DNA of 64,000 nt from Enterococcus gilvus ATCC BAA-350 (GCF_000407545.1 NZ_ASWH01000001.1:1317501-1381500), one strand, 5' to 3'. Shown: positions 46,361 to 55,690, numbered from the stretch's first letter. The notes: a model not told the origin generated them from the letters alone. Numbers and translations are program-made.

Positions 46361-47249
46361 AATTGGTCCTTTTTAAAGTAAATCTTCGCCGTTGCGGCTT
46401 CAAATAAGTAAAACCTTCGCCCTCGACATCGTGTACATTACTTATTAAAATAAATGCTTTTTCGTCGACAGAATGAACAAGTTTCTTCACTTCGTTGATT
46501 TCTTGCTGCGAAACGACGATATAAACGATTCGCTTTAACTCCGAAGAAAAACCGCCTTCGCCATGAAGATACGTGACGCCCCGCTCTAAATGCGCCATCA
46601 ACAGTTCAGCGATGACATTGCTTTCGTTGGAAATGATCATCACACCTTTAGCAGCGTACCCGCCAGATGACAGCATATCTACGACTTTACTGAAAACGAA
46701 TGAAACAATCAGCGTGTACATCATCCGCTTCAAATCAAGATAAGTTAATGAACAAATCAGAACGATGATATCAAAAACTAGTAACGATTTTCCCATAGTA
46801 AAGCCGATTTTTTGTTCTAAAATACGAGCAATAACGTCTGCACCGCCAGTTGTACCACCATTTCGATAGACCAATCCGCTACCAAATCCGGCAAATAGTC
46901 CGGCTAAGATAGAGACGATGAATAAATCATGATCTAAATTGATTTGTAACGGAATTCTTTGCCATATCCATAGAAAGACAGACAAGCAGACGGTCCCTAA
47001 AATTGTATAGTAGAAGGAACGTTTACCCAATATTTTTCCACCGATTAAAATCAAAGGAATATTAATGATTAGTGTAGTATAAGCAGGGTCAATACCGAAT
47101 AGGGCTCGAATAATCAACGTAATACCCGTGACACCGCCTTCTGCCAAGTGATTCGCAATATTCAAATAAACTAGACCAAATGCGTAAATGGCTGTTCCCA
47201 CCACAATGAACGTAATTTCCTTGATCCGTGTAGACAAAGTCGTTTCCAT
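46359..47249 (-). CDS. YitT family membrane protein (DUF161 plus DUF2179)
   Basis: The 296-residue protein has five or six transmembrane helices (about 10-180, with the repeated GGVTGITLIIRALFG and NGGTTGGADVIARIL motifs of DUF161) and a cytoplasmic C-terminal DUF2179 domain (about 220-285, YLHGEGGFSSELKRIVYIVVSQQE). The family is very common in Firmicutes; no transport substrate has been proved. GGAGGTGTCG precedes the ATG. It is a single minus-strand gene. Confidence 0.92.
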   Translation of the reverse strand: METTLSTRIKEITFIVVGTAIYAFGLVYLNIANHLAEGGVTGITLIIRALFGIDPAYTTLIINIPLILIGGKILGKRSFYYTILGTVCLSVFLWIWQRIPLQINLDHDLFIVSILAGLFAGFGSGLVYRNGGTTGGADVIARILEQKIGFTMGKSLLVFDIIVLICSLTYLDLKRMMYTLIVSFVFSKVVDMLSSGGYAAKGVMIISNESNVIAELLMAHLERGVTYLHGEGGFSSELKRIVYIVVSQQEINEVKKLVHSVDEKAFILISNVHDVEGEGFTYLKPQRRRFTLKRTN

Positions 47250-47412
47250 ACGACACCTCCTGATTATTAATGAATGAAACGAATTTAATAATGATATAAC
47301 TTATTTGAGTTAAAATTCAATCCTCAATCAACATAGCATGAATTTCAGTTAGTTACAACAACATGATAGGAAACAAATCTGTTTTTTGATAAGATAGGTT
47401 TGAGGTGGTTTG

Positions 47413-47763
47413 ATGGATGAAAAGACAATGAAAATCATGCAACAAGAAGTTGATGATTATATAAAACAATTTAAAACAGGTTATTTTTCACCGCTGGGAC
47501 AATTAGCTCGTTTAACCGAAGAAGTTGGAGAACTAGCACGCGAGGTCAATCATTACTATGGTGAAAAAAAGAAAAAAAATTCTGAAAAGCCGAAGACTGT
47601 AGAAGAGGAACTAGGAGACGTGTTATTTGTAACAATTATTATGGCAAATTCTTTAGGAATAGATTTAACTGAAGCCTTCAATCAAAACATGGACAAATTC
47701 AATCAACGGGATCATTTTCGTTTTGAGCGAATTGATGGTGAGATAGAGGGGGGACATCAATGA
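47413..47763 (+). CDS. MazG-family nucleotide pyrophosphohydrolase (YpjD)
   Basis: The 116-residue protein has the MazG fold motif (LARLTEEVGELAREVNHYYG and EEELGDVLFVTIIMANSLGID), with the Glu/Asp residues that bind magnesium (ExxE...ExxD). Enzymes of this type hydrolyse non-canonical NTPs. YpjD lies in the same neighbourhood as cca in Bacillus. I chose the ATG at 47413 with GAGGTGG upstream. It overlaps cca by 4 bp. Confidence 0.88.
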   Translation: MDEKTMKIMQQEVDDYIKQFKTGYFSPLGQLARLTEEVGELAREVNHYYGEKKKKNSEKPKTVEEELGDVLFVTIIMANSLGIDLTEAFNQNMDKFNQRDHFRFERIDGEIEGGHQ

Positions 47764-48977
47764 AACTAGAGGCTTTTCCATTAGAGTTTCAAGGTGCAAT
47801 GCCAATTTTAAGAAAATTGCAGAATGCTGGATACGAGGCGTATTATGTCGGTGGGAGTGTTCGTGATATTTTGTTGAATAAGCCTATTCATGATGTGGAT
47901 ATCGCAACCAGTGCGTTTCCTGCAGAAGTAAAAGAATTGTTCCATCGTACGATCGATGTTGGAATAGATCACGGAACCGTGATGGTACTTACAAAAGAGG
48001 CAACGTATGAGGTTACAACGTTCCGTACAGAATCAACGTATCAAGATTACCGGCGTCCAGATCATGTAGAATTTGTTCGTTCATTAAAAGAAGATCTTAA
48101 ACGGCGTGATTTTACAATCAATGCGTTAGCGGTCGGGATTGATGGGACCGTTATTGATCTTTTTGATGGATTAGAGGATTTAAGAAACAAAGTATTACGT
48201 GCTGTAGGTAATCCTTATGAACGATTTCATGAAGATGCGCTGCGCATGATGCGGGCACTACGATTCGTCAGTCACTTAGGATTTACATTAGAGCCGGATA
48301 CCTTTGAGGCGATTCAAGAATACCATTCTCTATTAGCGAAAATATCTGTCGAGCGTATCAACGTTGAATTTGTCAAGTTGATGATGGGATCGTTTCGTGA
48401 AGCGGGCTTGCGTTCTTTCGTAGAATCGGAGTGTTATATCTATTGTCCAGGGTTACGTGATTATGGAGAGGCATTGTTGAATTTTGCCGAGCTTCGAGGT
48501 CCGGCAATTCCAACAGAACGTCAAGCTTGGACGCTATTAATGACTATGCTAAATATGGAAGCTAAGGACATTCGTCATTTTATGAAGGAATGGAAATGTT
48601 CGAATCAACTGATCCGAGAAGTAACGGAGATGGTTCCGGCTTTAAACTTTCGCTTGGAACACGAATGGGATAACTGGACGTTGTATCAATTAGGAAGAGA
48701 GTTAGCTCTTTCTGTTGAATACTTACTCTATTACTTTGATCGGGAGCCTAATTTACCCAAAGTTCGATTGCTCTATCAATATTTACCAATAAATTCTTTA
48801 AAAGATTTAGAGTTAAAAGGAAATGAAGTAATGGAACATTTTGACTACCCACGCGGTCCGTGGATTAGCAAAACATTAAGCACTTTAGAAAAGGAAGTTG
48901 TTGAAGGCCGACTCGAGAATAGTAAGGAAGCACTATTAGATTTTGCGCAGGATTTTTTAGAAAAGGAGAGGCTATGA
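47760..48977 (+). CDS. cca: CCA-adding tRNA nucleotidyltransferase
   Basis: Cca adds or repairs the CCA end of tRNAs. The 405-residue class-II enzyme has the nucleotidyltransferase motif YYVGGSVRDILLNKPIHDVDIATSA (GGSVRD and DxD), the RRDFTINALA motif, the EDxxR template motif in FHEDALRMMRALRF, and a helical C-terminal body. It overlaps mazG and the thioesterase gene by 4 bp at each end, so the three are translationally coupled. Confidence 0.95.
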   Translation: MKLEAFPLEFQGAMPILRKLQNAGYEAYYVGGSVRDILLNKPIHDVDIATSAFPAEVKELFHRTIDVGIDHGTVMVLTKEATYEVTTFRTESTYQDYRRPDHVEFVRSLKEDLKRRDFTINALAVGIDGTVIDLFDGLEDLRNKVLRAVGNPYERFHEDALRMMRALRFVSHLGFTLEPDTFEAIQEYHSLLAKISVERINVEFVKLMMGSFREAGLRSFVESECYIYCPGLRDYGEALLNFAELRGPAIPTERQAWTLLMTMLNMEAKDIRHFMKEWKCSNQLIREVTEMVPALNFRLEHEWDNWTLYQLGRELALSVEYLLYYFDREPNLPKVRLLYQYLPINSLKDLELKGNEVMEHFDYPRGPWISKTLSTLEKEVVEGRLENSKEALLDFAQDFLEKERL

Positions 48978-49336
48978 AAGAGATAACAAAAAAATATTTA
49001 GTTAAACAAGAACAAAGCGCTCTTAAAATGGGATCAGGAGATTTAGAAGTTTTAGCTACCCCTGCATTGGTAGCAATGATGGAAAATTGCTGTAAGGTCC
49101 TTCTGTCATCACAGCTTTCGTCAGAGCAAACCAGCGTTGGTTTTAAAATGAATGTGAAGCATCTGTATCCTACATCTGTTGGTGAAGAAATTAGAATTGA
49201 AGCAACGCTAATGGAAGTTGATAATAAAAAACACAGTTTTTCAATCAAAGCCTACGATAATAAGCAGTTGATTGGTGAAGCAACGCATCAACGAGTCGTC
49301 GTTGAAATCGCAAATTTTCTTGAAAAATTGAAGTAG
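48974..49336 (+). CDS. hotdog-fold thioesterase, FlK-like
   Basis: The 120-residue protein matches the fluoroacetyl-CoA thioesterase-like group: LEVLATPALVAMMENCC near residue 24 carries the Thr and Glu of the active site, and LIGEATHQRVVV near residue 98 carries the His. Family members cleave acyl-CoAs; fluoroacetyl-CoA itself is an unlikely natural substrate here, so a general acyl-CoA clean-up role is inferred. The ATG overlaps the cca stop (ATGA). Confidence 0.85.
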   Translation: MKEITKKYLVKQEQSALKMGSGDLEVLATPALVAMMENCCKVLLSSQLSSEQTSVGFKMNVKHLYPTSVGEEIRIEATLMEVDNKKHSFSIKAYDNKQLIGEATHQRVVVEIANFLEKLK

Positions 49337-49408
49337 AAGCACAACATGTGACCGTTTACTCAAGGTGTGCTAAACTTATTTTTAGATTAGCAGTGAGGAG
49401 AATGCAGA

Positions 49409-49861
49409 ATGGCAAGAGAAATGACAGCGTTAAAATTCTATTTTCGAAATGGCGAAACTTGGACCATCGATCGCCGTTACATTGGCGATTTATGGATAAA
49501 ACAAATTACGACTAGTTTCGGAAGAATTCATGGAAGTGAGTTCGTGGAAATACATCCATGTGCTGGCTTCAAAATTGAAATTTATCAAGAAGGGGACCAT
49601 GTCCAAACAACAGATATCAATCTGGGCGGTTTAGAGTTAGGAATGTTTGAGCGTGCTCGCAAATTCGAGGACATTGAACGTATGGAAATCATCTATCGCG
49701 CGGGACATCCTGATTCTGTTTATTTCCCTTATAAGGATAAAGACCACGAAGGATTAGACAATATTTACCAATCAACAAAGGTCTCTGAAAAAACGAAAAG
49801 TTTATACATCGTGATTGATCCAACAAAAAATGTTGATGATGTTTACGGGGACCAATTTTAA
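49409..49861 (+). CDS. conserved-looking hypothetical protein
   Basis: The 150-residue soluble protein is not recognised. It is rich in beta-type alternation (LKFYFRNGETWTIDRRYIGDLWI; FVEIHPCAGFKIEIYQEG) and Asp/Glu, with an IYRAGHPDSVYFPYKDKD segment near residue 92. There is no signal peptide or membrane segment. GAGGAG lies before the ATG, and a strong terminator follows, so it is a separate single-gene unit. Confidence 0.75.
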   Translation: MAREMTALKFYFRNGETWTIDRRYIGDLWIKQITTSFGRIHGSEFVEIHPCAGFKIEIYQEGDHVQTTDINLGGLELGMFERARKFEDIERMEIIYRAGHPDSVYFPYKDKDHEGLDNIYQSTKVSEKTKSLYIVIDPTKNVDDVYGDQF

Positions 49862-49874
49862 AGATCTGTTACGG

Positions 49875-49900
49875 AGCATCCTAATTAGGATGCTTTTTTT
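49875..49900 (+). terminator. terminator after the hypothetical gene
   Basis: AGCATCCTAA pairs with TTAGGATGCT and runs into TTTTTTT. Confidence 0.85.
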
Positions 49901-49962
49901 ATTGAACAGTTGTGCGAATTAAATCGTTGTTCTTGATTGTAAGGAAAATTGTAAAGCAATTA

Positions 49963-50041
49963 TTAAGGTACCAGAATAATTTGAGAAAGTTGCTTGCTTT
50001 TTTACTAAGGTACCTGTATTATGTATTTATAAGGTACCTTA
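49963..50041 (+). promoter_or_regulatory. MarR promoter with three TAAGGTACC operators
   Basis: TAAGGTACC occurs at 49964-49972, 50006-50014 and 50030-50038; the last extends to the perfect palindrome TAAGGTACCTTA (50030-50041). The -35 TTGCTT (49994-49999) and -10 TATTAT (50017-50022) with a 17-bp spacer enclose the middle copy, and the third covers the start site. This geometry fits autorepression by the MarR protein encoded directly downstream. Confidence 0.75.
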
Positions 50042-50057
50042 ACAAAAGGAGAGATGA

Positions 50058-50642
50058 ATGATGGAAAATCAAACGAATGAACAATTTATGAGATTACAAC
50101 ATGATTTGCGGCGTTATTATCATCGTAAAATGGCGAAAAAGGAGGGATTTGGTCCTCATCGAGGTCAAGGTCGCGTCTTAACTTTGTTGAAGATGAATCC
50201 AGAGATCAGTCAAAAAGACCTTACGTTTGTTTTAGGAATGAGACCACAATCTGTCGGAGAGCTGCTACAAAAACTTGAGGACAAAGAATTAATCACTCGA
50301 AAAGCGTCCGACCAAGATCGTCGAATCATGATTATTCGATTAACAGATCTCGGAAAAGAAGAAGCCGAAAAAATTTCAGAAAGACCTGATTTTGGCGAAG
50401 AGTTGTTTGCAGATTTTACAGATGGAGAAAAAGAAGAATGGTCACGTTTAGTTGAGAAACTAAGTGAAACGTTGAAGAATCAATTAGGTGAAGAAGATTC
50501 AGAAGAGTCCTTTGGCGGCGGTGGCGATTTTGCCGGTCCTCATTCCCCCCATGAACATGGCCCCCATGGCTTCAGAGGTCCTCATGGTAGAGGGCCTGGA
50601 CATCCTCACCACTTTGATGAATTTAGTGGATTTAACTGGTAA
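50058..50642 (+). CDS. MarR-family transcriptional regulator with His/Gly-rich tail
   Basis: The 194-residue protein has a MarR winged helix (about 35-110: GQGRVLTLLKMNPEISQKDLTFVLGMRPQSV recognition helix; KASDQDRRIMIIRLTDLG wing). After residue 150 it carries an unusual tail rich in Gly, Pro and His (for example HSPHEHGPHGFRGPHGRG), which could bind metal or be a flexible linker; this is inference. AAAGGAGAG precedes two possible ATGs (50058 and 50061). Three repeats in its promoter suggest it represses itself. The neighbouring ABC-F gene follows after a terminator. Confidence 0.88.
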   Translation: MMENQTNEQFMRLQHDLRRYYHRKMAKKEGFGPHRGQGRVLTLLKMNPEISQKDLTFVLGMRPQSVGELLQKLEDKELITRKASDQDRRIMIIRLTDLGKEEAEKISERPDFGEELFADFTDGEKEEWSRLVEKLSETLKNQLGEEDSEESFGGGGDFAGPHSPHEHGPHGFRGPHGRGPGHPHHFDEFSGFNW

Positions 50643-50645
50643 TGA

Positions 50646-50688
50646 GAAAGCTGTAAAGGAAAAATTTCCTTTATGGCTTTTTTTTGTT
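50646..50688 (+). terminator. terminator after the marR gene
   Basis: AAAGC, then TAAAGGAAA, pair with TTTCCTTTA and GGCTTT around a tiny loop, followed by TTTTTTT. Confidence 0.8.
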
Positions 50689-50722
50689 ACAATAACTGAG
50701 AGAAATTTGAGGATGGTTCAGA

Positions 50723-52597
50723 ATGAAAGAATTAAAAGTTACGGATCTTTATAAAACATTTGGCGATAAAACTTTATTTGATCGTATTTCCTTTCTAATC
50801 CATGAAAAGGATAGAATCGGTCTGATCGGTGTAAATGGAACAGGGAAATCAAGTTTACTGACAATACTCTCTGGGAGAGACAGCGGCGATGGGGATGTTT
50901 CAGCAATCGACAAGGCGAGCGATTATCGAATTGGCTATTTGCCGCAAGAGCAAAATTTTTCTCAAGAGTTAGTAGTTCTCGATGCTGTTTTCCAGGGAGA
51001 TAATCCGTTAATGCAGACTGTTCGGGATTATGAGAAAGCGTTGTTACGTTTAGAGTATGAGAATAATAGAGAATCACAGCGTCAATTTACCTTGGCAGAA
51101 GAAGCAATGAATAAGCAGGATACATGGACTGCAGATAGCGAAGCAAAAGCGATTTTAAATAAACTTGGAATTCATGAATTAGAGAAAAAGATTGGCGAAC
51201 TTTCTGGTGGTCAAATTAAGCGAGTGGCTTTAGCTCAAGTTCTAATCGATGCACCCGATCTATTATTATTGGATGAACCAACAAATCATCTTGATTATGA
51301 TGCCATTCAGTGGTTAGAGGGTTACTTAAAAGCGTATACAGGTTCTCTTTTAATGGTTACCCATGATCGGTATTTCTTGGATCATGTGACGAATCGCATT
51401 TTTGAGCTTTCTTTTGGGAAACTATTTGAATATCAAGGAAATTATGAGTCTTATTTAGTGGAAAAAGCGGAACGCGATCGCGTGGACATGGAGCAAGAGG
51501 GAAAAAGAAAGCAATTATATAAACAAGAACTCGCTTGGATGAGAGCTGGGGCAAAAGCGCGAACGACAAAGCAACAGGCGCGTATAAACCGTTTTGAAGA
51601 TTTGAAAGAAAATCTTCATCAAGTAAAGACTGACGGACAGCTTGAAATGAATATAGCAACTACTCGTCTTGGAAAAAAAGTTTTAGAGTTGAAAGAAGCA
51701 GAGTACAGCATTGGTGAAAACGTAATTTTGAACCATTTTGATTTGCTCATTCAAACTAGAGAACGGTTAGGTATCACTGGGAAAAACGGTGCAGGTAAAT
51801 CAACACTGCTGAATATTCTAGCTGGACGTCTACAATTAGACGATGGTTTATTTGAAGTTGGGGAAACGGTTCGTTTGGCTTATTACACACAACAAAATGA
51901 AACATTAGACCCAAACAAGCGTATGATCGCGTATTTACAAGAAGCTGCGGAAGAAGTGAAACAGCGAAACGGCTCTCAAATTGGCGTAGCAGAACTATTG
52001 GAGCGTTTTTTATTCCCACGTTTTATGCACGGGACATTGATTGGAAAATTGTCTGGTGGGGAAAAACGACGGCTGTATTTGCTAAAATTATTGATTCAAC
52101 AGCCGAATGTATTGCTCTTAGATGAACCGACGAATGACTTAGACATTGCTACGTTGACTGTATTAGAGGATTATTTAGCAGAATTTTCAGGAGCGGTTAT
52201 TACGGTTTCGCATGATCGCTATTTCCTAGATAAGGTTGCGGAAAAGTTACTTATTTTTGAAGGGAACGGCAGGATCATTCCTTACTTCGGTTCCATTATG
52301 GATTTCTTGGAACAGCAGTCTCCAATAAAAGAAGAAAAGCAAGTCAAACAAAAAAGTCAAACAAAGGAACGAAAGAAAAAGCTTTCCTATAATGAACAAA
52401 AAGAGTGGGATACAATCGAAGAGGACATTTCAATTCTAGAAAGCAGAATAGAAGACTTAACAGAAGAAATGAACCATCAAGGGGACGACTTCACGAAGCT
52501 GCAAGATTTACAAAAAGAAATTGAAAAAAACGAACAATTACTTGAGGAGATGATGAATCGCTGGGAATATCTCAGTGAGATCTTAGAAGATCAATAA
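50723..52597 (+). CDS. ABC-F family ATPase (Uup/YfmR type)
   Basis: The 624-residue protein has two ABC domains and no membrane part: Walker A GVNGTGKSSLL, signature LSGGQIKRVALAQ, Walker B LLLLDEPTNHLD; then GKNGAGKSTLL, LSGGEKRRLYL, LLLDEPTNDLD. The inter-domain linker (about 240-300) is the arm that enters the ribosomal E site in this family, and a C-terminal coiled coil (about 555-624) is typical of Uup/YfmR. Such proteins resolve stalled ribosomes, with possible antibiotic protection. GAGG precedes the ATG; the repressor gene lies just upstream, but a terminator separates them. Confidence 0.9.
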   Translation: MKELKVTDLYKTFGDKTLFDRISFLIHEKDRIGLIGVNGTGKSSLLTILSGRDSGDGDVSAIDKASDYRIGYLPQEQNFSQELVVLDAVFQGDNPLMQTVRDYEKALLRLEYENNRESQRQFTLAEEAMNKQDTWTADSEAKAILNKLGIHELEKKIGELSGGQIKRVALAQVLIDAPDLLLLDEPTNHLDYDAIQWLEGYLKAYTGSLLMVTHDRYFLDHVTNRIFELSFGKLFEYQGNYESYLVEKAERDRVDMEQEGKRKQLYKQELAWMRAGAKARTTKQQARINRFEDLKENLHQVKTDGQLEMNIATTRLGKKVLELKEAEYSIGENVILNHFDLLIQTRERLGITGKNGAGKSTLLNILAGRLQLDDGLFEVGETVRLAYYTQQNETLDPNKRMIAYLQEAAEEVKQRNGSQIGVAELLERFLFPRFMHGTLIGKLSGGEKRRLYLLKLLIQQPNVLLLDEPTNDLDIATLTVLEDYLAEFSGAVITVSHDRYFLDKVAEKLLIFEGNGRIIPYFGSIMDFLEQQSPIKEEKQVKQKSQTKERKKKLSYNEQKEWDTIEEDISILESRIEDLTEEMNHQGDDFTKLQDLQKEIEKNEQLLEEMMNRWEYLSEILEDQ

Positions 52598-52695
52598 TTC
52601 TGTGATTCTAATATTTATTTTTATCAAGAGAGATTTTTTACGAGTATCTCGTTGTATTTATAAAAAGACGATGCTATTAAGTTTGGAGGGAAACA

Positions 52696-53190
52696 ATGCT
52701 GATTGCGATTTGGGCACAGGATAAAAATGGCTTGATTGGCAAGGATAACCATTTGCCTTGGCATTTGCCAAATGATTTGCGTTTCTTCAAGGAAATGACA
52801 TTAGAGCACACCTTAGTGATGGGACGTAAAACATTTGAGGGAATGGGTGGACGCCCCTTGCCACGTAGGAAGACAATTGTATTGACTCATGATAAAGACT
52901 ATCATGCTGAAAATGTTTTAATCATGCACTCACTAGAGGAAGTGCTCGATTTCGATAAAAAAAATAATGGGAACATTTTTATTGCAGGAGGGTCTGCAAT
53001 CTATACCGAATTCATGCCCCATTGTAAGAAAATCTATCGAACGTTCATCGAAGCTAGTTTTGAAGGCGATGCCTATTTTCCTAATACGAATTGGGACGAG
53101 TGGCAGCTGACTGAGCGAAGACAAGGACAAAGAGATGACAAAAATCCTTATCGCTATTATTTTGAAACGTATGAAAGAACCGGGTCTTAA
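52696..53190 (+). CDS. folA: dihydrofolate reductase
   Basis: DHFR reduces dihydrofolate with NADPH. The 164-residue protein has the family motifs: AQDKNGLIGKDNHLPWHLPNDLRFFKE (the WxL segment and the folate-binding Asp), TLVMGRKTFEGMG and FIAGGSAIY (cofactor binding). Length is that of chromosomal DHFR. The usual neighbour thyA is not upstream; the ABC-F gene is there. TTGGAGGG precedes the ATG. Confidence 0.95.
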   Translation: MLIAIWAQDKNGLIGKDNHLPWHLPNDLRFFKEMTLEHTLVMGRKTFEGMGGRPLPRRKTIVLTHDKDYHAENVLIMHSLEEVLDFDKKNNGNIFIAGGSAIYTEFMPHCKKIYRTFIEASFEGDAYFPNTNWDEWQLTERRQGQRDDKNPYRYYFETYERTGS

Positions 53191-53300
53191 TGGCACGGTT
53201 TTTTCAAGATTTATAAAGAAATAGTTTCAAGAATGATTTATTTCATAAGGTTTGATATACTAAAATTAATTTGAAACTAGGTATGGAAAGAAGGATCAGA

Positions 53301-54140
53301 ATGCCAAATGTTAAAATTGTAACCGACTCTTCTTGTACGATTGAAAAATCGGTGCGAGATGAATTAAATATTACTGTAATTCCACTATCTGTCATGATTG
53401 ATGACGTGGTCTATCCTGACGATGATGAGTTAACCGGTGAAAAGTTTATGGCCATGATGGCACAAGCTAAAAATTTACCGAAGACTAGCCAACCTCCAAT
53501 TGGATATTTTGCCGAACTTTATGATGAATTAGGTAAAGATGGCAGCTCGATCGTCTCGATCCACATGTCTCATACTTTAAGCGGAACCGCTGAAGCTGCT
53601 AGACAAGCAACTTTCTTAAGTAGCAGTAATGTAACAGTTATTGATTGCGGATTTATTGACCAATCCCAAGCTTTTCAAGTGATCGAAGCTGCAAAATTGG
53701 CACAGTCAGGGGCAAGTCTAGATGAGGTCTTGGCAGGTGTCGAACAAGTAAAAAATCACAGCAAACTATTTATCGGTATTTCTTCACTTGATAACTTAGT
53801 GAAAGGCGGGCGCATTAGTCGAGTCGCAGGGGTTATTTCAAGTGTATTGAATATGCGAGTGGTCATGGAGCTTGAAGAGGGTGAATTATTACCCATTACG
53901 AAAGGCCGCGGGAAGAAAACATTTAGTAAATGGTTCACGGCATTTAAAGATGAGCTAACAAAAGTCAATGTAAAACAAATTGGTATTTCTTATGCTGGCA
54001 AACTTGAGTTTATCGATGAAGCCAAGCTAGCACTTCAAGAAATGTTCCCAGATATGCATATACCTGTGCTGCATACGAATCCAATCGTTGCCACGCATAC
54101 GGGGCCGGGCGCATTTGCGATCATGTATTATACAGAGTAG
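53301..54140 (+). CDS. DegV family fatty-acid-binding protein
   Basis: The 279-residue protein has the DegV fold: IVTDSSCTIEKSVRDELNITVIPLSVMID at the start, TSQPPIGYFAELYDEL near residue 65, SIHMSHTLSGTAEAA near 95 (fatty-acid-binding Ser), LDNLVKGGRIS near 160, and the HTGPGAFAIMYY end. In Staphylococcus such proteins (FakB) present fatty acids to a kinase for phosphorylation. No fakA lies nearby. I chose the ATG at 53301 with GAAGGATC upstream over a TTG/ATG at 53271 to 53283. Confidence 0.92.
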   Translation: MPNVKIVTDSSCTIEKSVRDELNITVIPLSVMIDDVVYPDDDELTGEKFMAMMAQAKNLPKTSQPPIGYFAELYDELGKDGSSIVSIHMSHTLSGTAEAARQATFLSSSNVTVIDCGFIDQSQAFQVIEAAKLAQSGASLDEVLAGVEQVKNHSKLFIGISSLDNLVKGGRISRVAGVISSVLNMRVVMELEEGELLPITKGRGKKTFSKWFTAFKDELTKVNVKQIGISYAGKLEFIDEAKLALQEMFPDMHIPVLHTNPIVATHTGPGAFAIMYYTE

Positions 54141-54148
54141 TCGAACTT

Positions 54149-54175
54149 GCCTCTAGAAATAGAGGCGTTTTTTTA
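54149..54175 (+). terminator. terminator after degV
   Basis: GCCTCTA pairs with TAGAGGC around a 4-nt loop, followed by a T-run. Confidence 0.8.
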
Positions 54176-54190
54176 CAAAGGAGTAGATGA

Positions 54191-55042
54191 ATGAAACGAT
54201 TTTCAATAATAGTGGTTCCTTTAGTTACAGCAGTGGTTACTTTGCTTATTCTCTTCTTAACAATTCCGAAAGCCGAATCTAGAATCCGCGTCGTTCGGGA
54301 TGAAAGTCAAAATTATAAGAAATCTGTTCACTTTGTAGCTGTGGGAGACTCACTTACAGAAGGAGTCGGCGACCAGACAAAACGCGGTGGCTATGTCCCC
54401 TTAGTAGCGGATGCCTTACAACAAAAATATGGATTAACTTCAATCGAAAAAAATAATTATGGTGTTTCTGGCGAGCGCAGTGATCAAATATTAAAGCGTG
54501 TAAAAAAAGATACAGATTTGCGAAGTAGTTTAGCAAGTGCAGATTTTATTACGATGACGGTTGGGGGAAACGATCTCTTTCAAGCGTTTCAGAAAAACCT
54601 TACTGCGAAAAATGCGAAGCAATTTGACCGGCCTATTAAAAAATACGGGGAGCATGTCAAAAATATTTTAGAAGAAATGCGGGAATTAAATCCCAACGCC
54701 CCTATTTACATTATAGGAATTTACAATCCCTATTTCTTGAATTTCCCAGATATAAAAGCCATGCAGACTGTCGTTGATAATTGGAATGACGAAACTCAGA
54801 GTTTAACAAAAGAGACGAAAAACTGCTTTTTTGTTCCCGTTAACGATCTTCTTTACAAAGGGATTGCAACAAAGGACAGTGGTCAAACAAATGAAAGCTC
54901 AAATTCTGAGGTTAAAAACAATGCCTTATACGATGAAGACAATTTTCATCCTAACAATTTAGGATATCAATTAATGGCTACAGCAATTCAAGAAAAAATA
55001 GTAGAGACAAAAGATTTGTGGTTAATAAAGGAGAGCAATTAA
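54191..55042 (+). CDS. SGNH/GDSL-family hydrolase (YpmR-like), membrane-anchored
   Basis: The 283-residue protein has one N-terminal transmembrane segment (about 4-24) and a SGNH hydrolase domain: block I VGDSLTEGVGD (Ser), block II Gly in NNYGVSG, block III TVGGND (Asn), and block V DNFHPNNLG (Asp and His). The catalytic domain is extracellular. Homologues in Bacillus (ypmR) sit beside ypmS, as here. Substrate is unknown; a lipid or acyl ester is likely from the family. The stop overlaps the ypmS start (TAATG). Confidence 0.88.
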   Translation: MKRFSIIVVPLVTAVVTLLILFLTIPKAESRIRVVRDESQNYKKSVHFVAVGDSLTEGVGDQTKRGGYVPLVADALQQKYGLTSIEKNNYGVSGERSDQILKRVKKDTDLRSSLASADFITMTVGGNDLFQAFQKNLTAKNAKQFDRPIKKYGEHVKNILEEMRELNPNAPIYIIGIYNPYFLNFPDIKAMQTVVDNWNDETQSLTKETKNCFFVPVNDLLYKGIATKDSGQTNESSNSEVKNNALYDEDNFHPNNLGYQLMATAIQEKIVETKDLWLIKESN

Positions 55043-55656
55043 TGAAGGAAAAAATGAAAAAAATCAACGGCTGGAAAGTGGCTTTCCTCGTGTTGATCGG
55101 TGTTATTTTAGGAGGCGTCATTTTTTCTACTGTCCGTATATTTACAGCTCGAGAAACGAATCTGCCTTCAAGCGCTGAAACGACGGTACCGAAAGGTTCT
55201 CCTGTTTTAACAATGAACACCAATAAAAAGAAATTGAATACGGTCATGGAATATTTTCTAAATGATCTTCAAAAGGGTTCCGATATTAAATATGAGTTTT
55301 ATTTAGAAAATCAAGCCATGCTAAAAGGTGAATTCAAAATATTAGGAGCGAAAGTGGATTTTTATCTTTACTTTGATCCGTATGTTATGGATAATGGCAA
55401 TGTCCAATTGAAAGCCCGAGATTTGTCTATAGGATCTTTAAACTTACCCGTGAGTCAAGTTATGGCTACCGTAAAGCGTGGCTACAAATTCCCCAAATGG
55501 GTAGCAATTGATCCGGAAGAGCAAACTATCGTTCTGAAATTGAATGAATTTAAAATGAGTAATGGAATGTTTATCAAAGCAAATCATATTGATCTTGTAG
55601 GTGATGACATTCAATTTAGTTTGTATTTACCAAAAGAAAAAAAGGCAAATGACTAA
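55042..55656 (+). CDS. YpmS family protein (DUF2140)
   Basis: The 204-residue protein has one N-terminal transmembrane segment (about 10-32, WKVAFLVLIGVILGGVIFS) and an extracellular DUF2140 domain with LNTVMEYFLNDLQKGSDIKYEFYLE, FKILGAKVDFYLYFDPYVM and KLNEFKMSNG. The function is unknown. I chose the ATG at 55042, which overlaps the SGNH stop by one base, with AAAGGAGAG upstream. The pair is likely to act together at the membrane. Confidence 0.88.
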   Translation: MKEKMKKINGWKVAFLVLIGVILGGVIFSTVRIFTARETNLPSSAETTVPKGSPVLTMNTNKKKLNTVMEYFLNDLQKGSDIKYEFYLENQAMLKGEFKILGAKVDFYLYFDPYVMDNGNVQLKARDLSIGSLNLPVSQVMATVKRGYKFPKWVAIDPEEQTIVLKLNEFKMSNGMFIKANHIDLVGDDIQFSLYLPKEKKAND

Positions 55657-55690
55657 AAGAATTACTAGTGATCGTTGAGGTGGCATTAAA

